From: a virus
Strand: one strand, 5' to 3'
DNA: 21,878 nt
Virus record (IMG/VR): IMGVR_UViG_3300039159_000170
Span: 1 to 21,878 of that record
Shown here: piece after piece, positions 1-6,735 of the stretch
Layout: each line of letters opens with the position of its first letter
How positions within the stretch are numbered: the first letter of the stretch is position 1
Made by a program: the position numbers and the translations under genes
Notes under the pieces: model-generated
The model's input: the letters and a program-made list of their open reading frames with translations, nothing else
Database searches by the model: none
What the model was told of the DNA's origin: nothing

Positions 1-425
1 GTTACGACAAGGTTTAATTCGTTGACCGCTGGCGTCGCTGTTGCGTTGTATGCGTTTTTAATTTGGCCGCGAACATCAAACGTGCGCCAGCCAACCTGAT
101 CATCATATTCGAGAGATTCGCCAGCCAATAGAATGATCTTGTTTTTTAGTGGCGTTGCGGTTGCGCCATTGAACAACTCAACCGTGATCGTGTTGGATGT
201 CGTCGCATGGCGATTGCATACAGCAATGGCTTTGGCGTTGCGCTTTTTGCCAGTTGGCGCTGCCGCGCAAATTCCCGTGGTTGAGATTGTCGTGATGGCC
301 GTAGTCTGGCGATCAACATCGTAGGTTGTGTCCGTTAGCTTGTCGGCATAGAAAACGACAGCCGTAATGTCGCCAGCCGATAGCGTAACAATGCGGATTG
401 TGTCCGTATCGCGTAGGGCGATCAC
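1..425 (-). CDS. Phage virion-associated hypothetical protein, 3' end cut by window
   Basis: This frame opens with GTG at 425-423 and stays open for 141 codons to the window edge, so the C terminus is missing. The N terminus reads VIALRDTDTIRIVTLSAGD. Together with the later stretch ILLAGESLEYDDQVGWRTFDV it resembles a recurrent small beta-rich protein found next to tail-fibre genes in proteobacterial phages. I know this family only as hypothetical. The GTG shares bases with the TGA stop of the gene upstream (GTGA, 425-422), which points to translational coupling. A GGAA about 8 bases before the GTG could serve as a weak ribosome binding site. No signal peptide or membrane segment is visible. 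A role on the virion surface or in tail decoration is inferred from position only. Confidence 0.8.
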   Translation of the reverse strand, partial: MIALRDTDTIRIVTLSAGDITAVVFYADKLTDTTYDVDRQTTAITTISTTGICAAAPTGKKRNAKAIAVCNRHATTSNTITVELFNGATATPLKNKIILLAGESLEYDDQVGWRTFDVRGQIKNAYNATATPAVNELNLVV

Positions 426-823
426 GCGTTTGATTCCGACAAAGAAAATGTAACAACCGTGAATGTTTGGCCAAGCGTTACCGTTGCCGCATCCACGATG
501 ATATCAGCTGCCGAAATTCCGCAGCTGCCTTGTACGTGACAAGTCACACCAGTTGAATCAACGATCCGAAAGTAGCCAAAAGTTCCGCTTGCATCGGCTG
601 ATGCATCTTGCCAAGTGCCTAGCTTATCCTTTGCGCCACCAGCGGCAGCGTTCATGTAGTCGGATGGCAGCAGCAGTTCGGCCAGCAGCGTACCACTTGC
701 CGCCAGTGAACAATTGGCAGGTTGTGCGCCACTGTAAAAGCGCAGGCGCGCACTTATGCCGATCGTGGTTTCGATTGCATCAAGTCTGGCGTTGCGAACG
801 GTAGTTGAAAATTGAATGGCCAT
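422..823 (-). CDS. Conserved phage protein beginning MAIQFSTTVRNARLDAIET, function unknown
   Basis: The protein has 133 residues. A longer frame reaches upstream to 895, but ATG at 823 is preferred: AGGAAA lies about 7 bases before it, and the stretch starting at MAIQFS matches the N terminus I recognise from a widespread family of proteobacterial phage proteins. The body has features of that family: an RFYSGAQPANC region near residues 28-38, LLAELLLPSDYM near 45-56, and a later GYFRIVDS segment. It looks beta-rich and soluble, without membrane segments. It sits between two other small proteins of the same accessory cluster downstream of the fibre genes and ends in TGA inside the next gene's GTG start. 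The molecular role is unknown; a structural or virion-decorating role is inferred. Confidence 0.88.
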   Translation of the reverse strand: MAIQFSTTVRNARLDAIETTIGISARLRFYSGAQPANCSLAASGTLLAELLLPSDYMNAAAGGAKDKLGTWQDASADASGTFGYFRIVDSTGVTCHVQGSCGISAADIIVDAATVTLGQTFTVVTFSLSESNA

Positions 824-833
824 GATGATTTCC

Positions 834-1385
834 TTAGATCGGTTTCGAGTAGATGACAGTTGCAGATTCAAAAACATGATCAACATGGCCAGCATTCACG
901 CCAATTGAAATGCCAAAACCAGATTCAATGAGGTAGTTCACCGTCACAGATGATTCAATATTCACAACGCCAGCTGATGCGTCGCTCATCAGATTCACGT
1001 TGGTTGCCGCAGCGCTGATTGATTTCTTTTTCAGCGCGAAAGTGATTGCCGCAGCCCGTCCATTTTTATTGAAACGATAGCGCAAGGTTTCAATCAACGT
1101 GCCAACTGGCAACATGATCGGCGCACGAATGCCAACAGATATGCCTGCCGCAAAGTTGTAGCTATCGCCTGAAAATTCAGGAATTGGAACCGCAGGGTTC
1201 GCATAGAAGCTAGTTGGCACCGTTGCCAGAAATGCCGATGCGGGAATGATCAATTCCTGCGATCCGTGCGACTTCGCAATCATGCCAAGCTGCAAACTGT
1301 TGTACGTGTTTGGATCAATGATTCCACCATCACTGATCAGGCCATCGACGGTATAAGGTAACACGCGGTAACTATCGGCTAGCAT
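834..1385 (-). CDS. Hypothetical phage protein, beta-rich, downstream of fibre genes
   Basis: The protein has 183 residues, starts MLADSYRVLPYTVDGLISDG and ends in TAA. I do not recognise a named domain. The pattern of alternating hydrophobic residues, with segments such as GIRAPIMLPVGTLIETLRYRF near residues 85-105 and a final HVFESATVIYSKPI, suggests a beta-sandwich virion component like those often found beside phage fibres. No good Shine-Dalgarno sequence precedes ATG 1385. The frame is continuous with the 618-residue gene upstream, separated only by one TAG plus seven sense codons, so reinitiation or leaky readthrough are possible ways to translate it. A gap of 10 bases separates its stop from the next start at 823. 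Confidence 0.8.
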   Translation of the reverse strand: MLADSYRVLPYTVDGLISDGGIIDPNTYNSLQLGMIAKSHGSQELIIPASAFLATVPTSFYANPAVPIPEFSGDSYNFAAGISVGIRAPIMLPVGTLIETLRYRFNKNGRAAAITFALKKKSISAAATNVNLMSDASAGVVNIESSVTVNYLIESGFGISIGVNAGHVDHVFESATVIYSKPI

Positions 1386-1406
1386 ACTGCCGGCGGCAAC
1401 TAACCA

Positions 1407-3263
1407 CTACACCACTCGATTGCTAGCACCACAAGGCACTCTGCCGGCGACGCCTTGCACACCGGCGCGCGCTGTTAGCGAATCGATCGCATGCGCCGAT
1501 GTTCGTGACGGCTTGACCCTGCGCGCTAGATATTCGGAACCAACCAGATCCGCATTGCCTGCCAGCATTGGATCGCGATAGGCATACCATCGGAAGGTTT
1601 CGCGTGATTGCCGATCCAGAAAAGCCAGCGGGCCAAAGGTTGCCTGATCGGTTGAAAAGTGAATATCTTCACATGTGATAGTTGGGCCAAGCCATGTTGG
1701 ACCATTGCCACATTGCAGCGGTTCGATCACGTATCCACCTGCTTCAGCTTTCGCGCTGGTATCGCACCATCCAGCATCGATGCGCGCAAAGCCAATAGGG
1801 TTCAGCGCTGGATCTTGATTTGGACGAAAACAAACATATGTTTCAGCCGATGCTGGCCCACGATCCACAACAGTTGTTGTTCCATTGGCGCGCAGCAACA
1901 TGGTGACGATCCGCAAGCCAACGCCATTGCGACGAACGCCAACCGCTACACCTTCCCAGGTCAAAGGATTATACATCGCCAGGCCGGCGAAGGCGTTCAC
2001 AGCAAGCGTATTGGTCAAAATTGAAAGCGTGGCGCTGATGTCTTGGCTTTGACCGCAAACGATCGTGCGCAAGGTCGCATGCCTGCGCGTTGCCCAACTG
2101 TGATTCGAGCTTGCCGCAGCGCTGCCTGATAGCACGCCAGCTACCGCACTCCACAAACCGCGTGTTGGGTACCAGCGCGATGCGATCAGCGAATCCCATG
2201 GTTCGCGTAGTTCCTTGTTCAGTTCCACCAAATTAACCGCAGCTTGATCTTGCTCGAATGGTAGCGAGAAAATCGATCGCAGAGCTGGAATGCTATGGCC
2301 TTGCGGTTCTGATATCGCTGCAATGACTCTTGCCGATCGCTGCGCCAGCGTGCCGTTGCTGATCACGTCGTAATGGTATTCCCATTCAGCCATCTGGTAT
2401 TCGTCGCAATCTTGCGGCCAAAAACGCTTGCGCAGGTATTCAGCTTGCGCCCATGCCAACGCCACTGCCTGCGCAGCCAGCGTGATCCAGCGATGCGAAA
2501 GTTTGTGTGGTGCATCGAAATCAGGTCCAGCCGGCATCAGCGACGCAACAGCAGTTCGGCTTAGCTGCGCGTAGCTCGTTAGCATCAGCCAGATATGCCG
2601 AACTTCGGCCAGTGGCGCAGCGTGATCGTGAACGATCAGATCATCAAGCGTGCCGTTGAAGTGCTTGGACCATACCCCGACGATACGTTGCGCACCAACC
2701 GTGATCAGCGCAGTAGTTCCACCACCAATTGATCCATCTGCCGTGGTAGTGGCGCCAATCAATTCATCGGCAATGTAGTAGCTGCAATCTACCGCTGTTG
2801 AATCGCGCCATGTTCGCGTTGCCGTTAGCATGAAAAATTGATCTAGTGGCGCATCGAAATCAACTTGGGGTTGATAGTGAAATGCACCAGCTAGATCTTG
2901 CCAGAACAAACGAACGCCAACAGGCGCAGTAATGCCTGGCACTAGTTCAAGTCCAGCGCAAACCATATCGCCAGCGGGACCATTGGCAGTGCCGCGCACG
3001 TAGATCGCTTGCGCGGCAACTGGTACTGCGGCCAGCGAAAGGATCACCTGAACCGTTAGATCGCGATCGCAGAGCGTGCCAACTTCGCTGATATCGCCAT
3101 GCGATAGGTAGGCAGATGATCCAGCAAAGGTTCTGCCGCTACCTGAAAATGCATCCGTGGATGCTGGCTCACTGCCAATGGTTGCTAGATCGCCAGCGTT
3201 GCCAGCCGTATCAGTCGGCTGAACTCCATTGGCTTCATCGAAATGAAAGGCTACGACATTCAT
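1407..3263 (-). CDS. LamG-like domain fused to Mu gp48-like baseplate/tail protein
   Basis: The protein has 618 residues. Residues about 1-230 look like a LamG/concanavalin-type beta-sandwich, closing with the characteristic FNGTLDDLIVHDHAAPL followed by a short helix. Residues about 240-385 resemble Mu gp48 or P2 gpI-like tail proteins: a helical run with PQDCDEYQMAEWEYHY and TLAQRSARVIAAI, matching the usual pattern of proline, WE and then arginine. Residues about 385-540 are again beta-rich and may be a second carbohydrate-binding-like fold. Residues about 565-600 (YRDPMLAGNADLVG, then VKPSRTSAHAI) resemble the C terminus of gp48-type proteins. ATG 3263 overlaps the TAA of the fibre gene by one base (TAATG), with AGGT about 9 bases upstream. 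The domain reading is by eye; the gp48 part is the surer one. Role inferred: attaching a receptor-binding module to the baseplate. Confidence 0.8.
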   Translation of the reverse strand: MNVVAFHFDEANGVQPTDTAGNAGDLATIGSEPASTDAFSGSGRTFAGSSAYLSHGDISEVGTLCDRDLTVQVILSLAAVPVAAQAIYVRGTANGPAGDMVCAGLELVPGITAPVGVRLFWQDLAGAFHYQPQVDFDAPLDQFFMLTATRTWRDSTAVDCSYYIADELIGATTTADGSIGGGTTALITVGAQRIVGVWSKHFNGTLDDLIVHDHAAPLAEVRHIWLMLTSYAQLSRTAVASLMPAGPDFDAPHKLSHRWITLAAQAVALAWAQAEYLRKRFWPQDCDEYQMAEWEYHYDVISNGTLAQRSARVIAAISEPQGHSIPALRSIFSLPFEQDQAAVNLVELNKELREPWDSLIASRWYPTRGLWSAVAGVLSGSAAASSNHSWATRRHATLRTIVCGQSQDISATLSILTNTLAVNAFAGLAMYNPLTWEGVAVGVRRNGVGLRIVTMLLRANGTTTVVDRGPASAETYVCFRPNQDPALNPIGFARIDAGWCDTSAKAEAGGYVIEPLQCGNGPTWLGPTITCEDIHFSTDQATFGPLAFLDRQSRETFRWYAYRDPMLAGNADLVGSEYLARRVKPSRTSAHAIDSLTARAGVQGVAGRVPCGASNRVV

Positions 3264-4222
3264 TAGTTAGTTACCTGAAACGCAACTTGGTTTTGAATTT
3301 CCATGGATCGCGATGTCGTTCCAGCCGATTTGATAATTGAAAGACCACAAGATGTTGCGCGAGTTGTGCCGCTTGGAATGTTGGTTGTAGTTGTGCCTAG
3401 CAACGTCCAAGCACCTTGCGAACTAGAGATACGATAATAGAAATCAGCAGATGAATTTTGAGTCACCACAACTTTGAAATCGTAATCAGTACCAGCAGCA
3501 GGCGCGAAGGTAGTGGTGACTGTGGTTCGCACGCCAGCGGCTGCGGTCTTGTAAAGGATGTTGGCGTTGGCGTTGGCTTCAAATTCAAAGTAAGCGCCAT
3601 CGGTGAAATCACCCGTGATCGAATCACCAAAGCCAAAGCGTTGCGCAAATGTATCCGTGGCATCAGAAAGCACTGGCGTTGACCAGCCAAGCATTTTGTA
3701 GGTGTGAACGCCACTCGCAGCAGAGAAGACAAAAATTGAACCGCCAGACATAGAAGTGCCGCGCGACGTTCTGCCGTTTGCCGTACCGCCAGTTGACCAT
3801 GACGTTCTGCCGCCTCGATTGTCATTCGCGCCAATCAGCGAGCCTGCGCCACCAGATGACATCGTAACAAAAGCTGTGCTGCCCGAGTACGAATCAGCAT
3901 AGGCAACTGAAGCCAATGGATCGATCAGCGGTTCCGCAGCTGAGGGCCCCGATCCAAGTGATGCGATCGTGACATAGGCAGGCGCACCAGCGATGCCAGC
4001 CGTGTTGGCAATCAGTGATCCAGCTGGATAGTTCAGCAGTGAAAGATCATTCAGATCAGCAAGCTTGGCCGATGGAATACCGCCAAGCGTACCGGCAGCG
4101 CCATCGTAAACATGGATCCGTTGTGTGTCATCGTTGATCGAAAAGACTCCCTTAGCAAAGGCAGTTGTAGGCGCTTCAGCATCGGAAGTTCGCAAAACTT
4201 GGTATTCGGTGCGAGTTGTCAT
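3263..4222 (-). CDS. Probable tail fibre / receptor-binding protein
   Basis: The protein has 319 residues. The N-terminal 60 residues (RTSDAEAP near 11, then RIHVYDGAAG near 35) resemble the baseplate-attachment head of short phage fibres. A low-complexity Gly/Ser/Thr stretch follows at about 120-160, including GRTS at 138 and again at 150. The C-terminal 160 residues look like a jelly-roll or concanavalin-like tip, with DTFAQRFGFGDSITG, YFEFEANANANILYKT, TDYDFKVVVTQNSSADFYY and an IPSGTTRATSCGLSIIK strand near the end. Such tips bind cell-surface glycans in related phages; the ligand here cannot be read from the sequence. ATG 4222 has a strong AGAGGAA about 9 bases upstream, and the stop overlaps the next gene. 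No obvious fibre-assembly chaperone is seen nearby, unless the 77-residue neighbour serves as one. Confidence 0.78.
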   Translation of the reverse strand: MTTRTEYQVLRTSDAEAPTTAFAKGVFSINDDTQRIHVYDGAAGTLGGIPSAKLADLNDLSLLNYPAGSLIANTAGIAGAPAYVTIASLGSGPSAAEPLIDPLASVAYADSYSGSTAFVTMSSGGAGSLIGANDNRGGRTSWSTGGTANGRTSRGTSMSGGSIFVFSAASGVHTYKMLGWSTPVLSDATDTFAQRFGFGDSITGDFTDGAYFEFEANANANILYKTAAAGVRTTVTTTFAPAAGTDYDFKVVVTQNSSADFYYRISSSQGAWTLLGTTTTNIPSGTTRATSCGLSIIKSAGTTSRSMEIQNQVAFQVTN

Positions 4223-4237
4223 GATCGTTGGTTCCTC

Positions 4238-4471
4238 TTATAAAATAGGATCTGAAGTTCGCTGCCATTGCACAACGGCAGCAATTGAATCTGAAGTTCT
4301 GCCCCAAATCCTAACCCGTACAACGGCATCACTTGTGCGCTGCCAAATCGCATCAAGCGGATCTGCAACACCACTGCCGCTTGATGATGCCTGGCGTGTT
4401 GCGCCAATGGCAGCCATCAAGCCAACTGAACCCTTGATGCGCTGGCTAGGTGTAAGAGTTTTTATAGCCAT
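4238..4471 (-). CDS. Small hypothetical protein with three 13-residue WxRTSD repeats
   Basis: The protein has 77 residues and starts MAIKTLTPSQRIKGSVGLMA. I recognise no family. The last third is built of three units of exactly 13 residues, with tryptophans at 43, 56 and 69 each followed by QRTSD or GRTSD. ATG 4471 overlaps the last ten bases of the baseplate J gene and is preceded by AAGG about 9 bases upstream; the TAA stop lies just before the ribosome binding site of the fibre gene. This spacing supports it as a real gene over an overlapping 63-codon frame (4219-4407). It sits where Mu has gp48. An adaptor or fibre-associated role is a guess. Confidence 0.65.
   Translation of the reverse strand: MAIKTLTPSQRIKGSVGLMAAIGATRQASSSGSGVADPLDAIWQRTSDAVVRVRIWGRTSDSIAAVVQWQRTSDPIL
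4250..4366 (-). repeat. Three tandem 39-bp units inside the 77-residue gene
   Basis: On the plus strand, units start at 4250, 4289 and 4328. Units one and two share atctgaagttc at their start and acaacggc further in; unit three is more diverged but keeps gctgcca after its start. The 39-base period equals 13 codons and matches the tryptophan spacing of the encoded protein, so the repeat is kept in frame. Confidence 0.75.
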
Positions 4472-5826
4472 CTGACAATTACCTTACCAGTAACGATCAG
4501 TTCTATTGCCACATCGTTAGGCCATGGCAGATCAGCGCCATCAACTGCGGTAATAGGATCGAGCACGGTCGCATCAACGATGCCCGCAACTCTTGCTGCG
4601 CTTTGCAGCGAACCGATCCGCAGTGTGCCTTCCCAGGTGCCAGCGCGATGCGAATCCGTGTTGGATGGTCCCAGCGTATCAAAGTGATCAATGATTGATT
4701 TGCGCGCAGCAACCGCAGCGGGACCGCCAGCATAAACAAGATCACCGATCAGTGGTGGCGCAGCTGGCGCACGTTCCAGCACAACGGATGCTGGCCCGCT
4801 TAGCGCTTCGACGCGGTAGAATTCGCCAGTGCCAAGGATCGTTGTCAACACGATCAAATCCTTGGCCTTCAACGCGGTTGGGCGCAGCAAGAATTCAAGC
4901 GTTCGCGTGCCAGCGTCCCATGACTGTACGATACCAGCGCTTGAATCATCCCAATCACGCGCTGCCGCTGCGCTGCCATTATCGCGCAGCAGCACTTCAA
5001 CATTCACTGGCTTAGGGTTCACTGTGAGCACGCGAACGCTATCAGTTACCGGGCGCAGTTCATCCAAATAAACAGCCAGCGCCAGGCGTTCACTATCAAT
5101 CAAGGTTCGCGAAATGCCACTGCCTGCATGCAGCGCTGCAACATCAACCGTTCCAAGCCCGCGCCTGCCAGCGTAAACATAAGCAGTTGCGATGCCGTTG
5201 TATTTGGTAAGCCATTCGCGGTAGTCAGAATCAGATCCTCCCCTTGGCGCATCTTGTGTGCGCGCCAGCAAGCGTGCTGCGTATTGGCCATCAGTTTCCT
5301 GATCTACGCCATCTTGATCGATATCAAGTTGTAGTTCAGCAGTTTCATTTAGGTTGATCGGTGTGGATTCAAAGTTCAGCGATTCGCCTGCATTCAGCCT
5401 GGCTGCGCTGCCAACATCGATCGAAACAATCGATACATCAGCATAACCTGCTGCGCCGATCGTTGCAGTTCCGATCGTTTCATAGCGCAGGCCACTGGCA
5501 TGAATCAGCGTGGATGCGGCTGGACATGCAGCGCCGATTGTGCCGAATACGCGCAACGAGAAATCCTTGCGCGCAGCGGTAGCTGATTTGCGCGCCAGGC
5601 GAAATGCGAAACCAATATCATCCTGTTCATCGGCAATGGCAGTGCGCGCCATCAGGCCATTCTTAGCGCGCACGTTGTGAACCTTGGCATCATGCAGCAG
5701 AAAAGCCAGCACGCGGATCGCCTTCCAGTTTGGCGATTGATTCGAGAAATCATGATCACTGAATAACCGCTTGGCAACGGCAACCAGCACTTCCGTGTTT
5801 TCATCTAGTGTTGGAATCGGAAGCAT
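4462..5826 (-). CDS. Baseplate wedge protein, J-like (Mu gp47 family)
   Basis: The protein has 454 residues, somewhat longer than Mu gp47 or P2 gpJ. The diagnostic region is near residues 178-205: DGQYAARLLARTQDAPRGG, then SDSDYREW. This matches the conserved glycine pair and tyrosine-tryptophan motif of the baseplate J family. In P2- and Mu-type phages this protein forms the wedge arms around the hub and helps trigger sheath contraction. ATG 5826 overlaps the TAA of gp46 by one base (TAATG). The gene order spike, gp46, J is that of Mu. The C-terminal 200 residues are less typical and include APPLIGDLVYAGGPAA. Confidence 0.92.
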   Translation of the reverse strand: MLPIPTLDENTEVLVAVAKRLFSDHDFSNQSPNWKAIRVLAFLLHDAKVHNVRAKNGLMARTAIADEQDDIGFAFRLARKSATAARKDFSLRVFGTIGAACPAASTLIHASGLRYETIGTATIGAAGYADVSIVSIDVGSAARLNAGESLNFESTPINLNETAELQLDIDQDGVDQETDGQYAARLLARTQDAPRGGSDSDYREWLTKYNGIATAYVYAGRRGLGTVDVAALHAGSGISRTLIDSERLALAVYLDELRPVTDSVRVLTVNPKPVNVEVLLRDNGSAAAARDWDDSSAGIVQSWDAGTRTLEFLLRPTALKAKDLIVLTTILGTGEFYRVEALSGPASVVLERAPAAPPLIGDLVYAGGPAAVAARKSIIDHFDTLGPSNTDSHRAGTWEGTLRIGSLQSAARVAGIVDATVLDPITAVDGADLPWPNDVAIELIVTGKVIVRWL

Positions 5827-6197
5827 TAAAATCCTTTGCTTTGCGCATACAGATCAACGATCTGCCCTGTTTCAGTATCCTTAGATGATGCTTCAATGCT
5901 GTATCTGCCATCATCGATCTTGGTAACTTCAACTTGGACATCAGAGATCATGCCAGCTTTTTCAAGTACGGAATACGATCGTCTGATGTCAGCAGCTAAT
6001 AGCGCGGTTGGGTTCGCGCTGAAACTATCAAGCTTGTGCAAGTTGGATCCCATCGCTGGATCGATCACGCTTTCATTGAAGTGGCAATGCGTCTGCAATA
6101 CCAGCGCGCCAAAACTTGATGACATGCTTGGCGATGTTCCGTTAATCGGCGCCACCACATCAAGCGTTGCTGGATCAATGCCGAAGCATTTTCCCAT
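5826..6197 (-). CDS. Mu gp46-like baseplate protein
   Basis: The protein has 123 residues. It is assigned to the gp46 family (related to T4 gp25 and P2 gpW) from its size, its place between spike and J, and its pattern: a FGIDPATLDVV start, a middle helix with ALLAADIRRSYSVLEKAGMI and a C-terminal beta pair ending in GQIVDLYAQ. In related phages it anchors the first sheath ring to the baseplate. AAGG lies about 8 bases before ATG 6197; the TGA of the spike gene ends one base before this start. The sequence similarity is modest, so position carries much of the call. Confidence 0.82.
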   Translation of the reverse strand: MGKCFGIDPATLDVVAPINGTSPSMSSSFGALVLQTHCHFNESVIDPAMGSNLHKLDSFSANPTALLAADIRRSYSVLEKAGMISDVQVEVTKIDDGRYSIEASSKDTETGQIVDLYAQSKGF

Positions 6198-6198
6198 A

Positions 6199-6735
6199 TC
6201 ATTCGCCTTTCAATTTCGTTGTGCCAGTAGGATCCCAATTTGCGGCAATGGCAGCCTTGATTGCTGCGCCACCATCTGTTGGCACGATCACGCAAGCTGC
6301 AAAAACTGCCTTCAGCGCATCGAGATCAGCCAAGGTTGCAAGCGGCAGCGCAACACCTAGCGCGCTGCGGATCTCAACCGTGCCATTTGCTTTGATGTGA
6401 ATCACTGCTTTGCTGTTATGCACCGACGTTTCATCAGCGGCAATGTTACCGGCTACCGCTTGCCGTGTTGCTTCATCGCGAGTTGCAACGATAGCTGGCG
6501 ATGACGCGCCGCCAACATTCACAACGATGGCTTCAGCCTTTGAATTGCTTGGTGGCTTTGCATAAAAGCCAATGCCTGCGAAGTTCTCAACATCGCTGCG
6601 CTCCGTGGTTCCGTCGGGAAATTTGAAGCCATCCAAGCGCCAAAGAACTTTGGTTGTGGTTGAAATGATCATGCGCCTGATCATGCCTTTGATACTGATC
6701 AGTGTTGGATCGGTTGATGCTTTATGGTTACTCAT
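6199..6735 (-). CDS. Baseplate spike / assembly protein V (Mu gp45 family)
   Basis: The protein has 178 residues. An N-terminal RGMI-like helix (GMIRRMIIS, near 17-25) is followed by a DGTTERSDVENFAGIGFYAKPP segment typical of Mu gp45 and an OB-fold-like part with AEAIVVNVGG. Residues about 105-130 are the beta-helical spike strands (SKAVIHIKANGTVEIRSALG). The final 45 residues (LADLDALKAVFAACV, then TGTTKLKGE) match a small tail domain common on proteobacterial phage spikes. The protein forms the trimeric membrane-piercing tip. I do not see a clear HxH metal-binding apex as in P2 gpV. ATG 6735 overlaps the hub gene stop (ATGA). Confidence 0.92.
   Translation of the reverse strand: MSNHKASTDPTLISIKGMIRRMIISTTTKVLWRLDGFKFPDGTTERSDVENFAGIGFYAKPPSNSKAEAIVVNVGGASSPAIVATRDEATRQAVAGNIAADETSVHNSKAVIHIKANGTVEIRSALGVALPLATLADLDALKAVFAACVIVPTDGGAAIKAAIAANWDPTGTTKLKGE

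Noticed and set aside
1380-1425. tRNA-like string on the minus strand (GGTGTAGTGGTTAG)
   Set aside because: It resembles a D-arm, but no T-arm (TTCGANTC) or matching acceptor stem follows, and it lies across a gene junction.
3063-3070. GCGATCGC octamer as a cyanobacterial HIP1 signature
   Set aside because: I noticed only this one clear copy; the excess is in GATC itself, and the protein families point to proteobacteria.
4219-4407. 63-codon frame overlapping the 77-residue gene
   Set aside because: It runs into the fibre ATG and lacks a ribosome binding site, while the overlapping 77-codon frame has one and carries the in-frame repeat.
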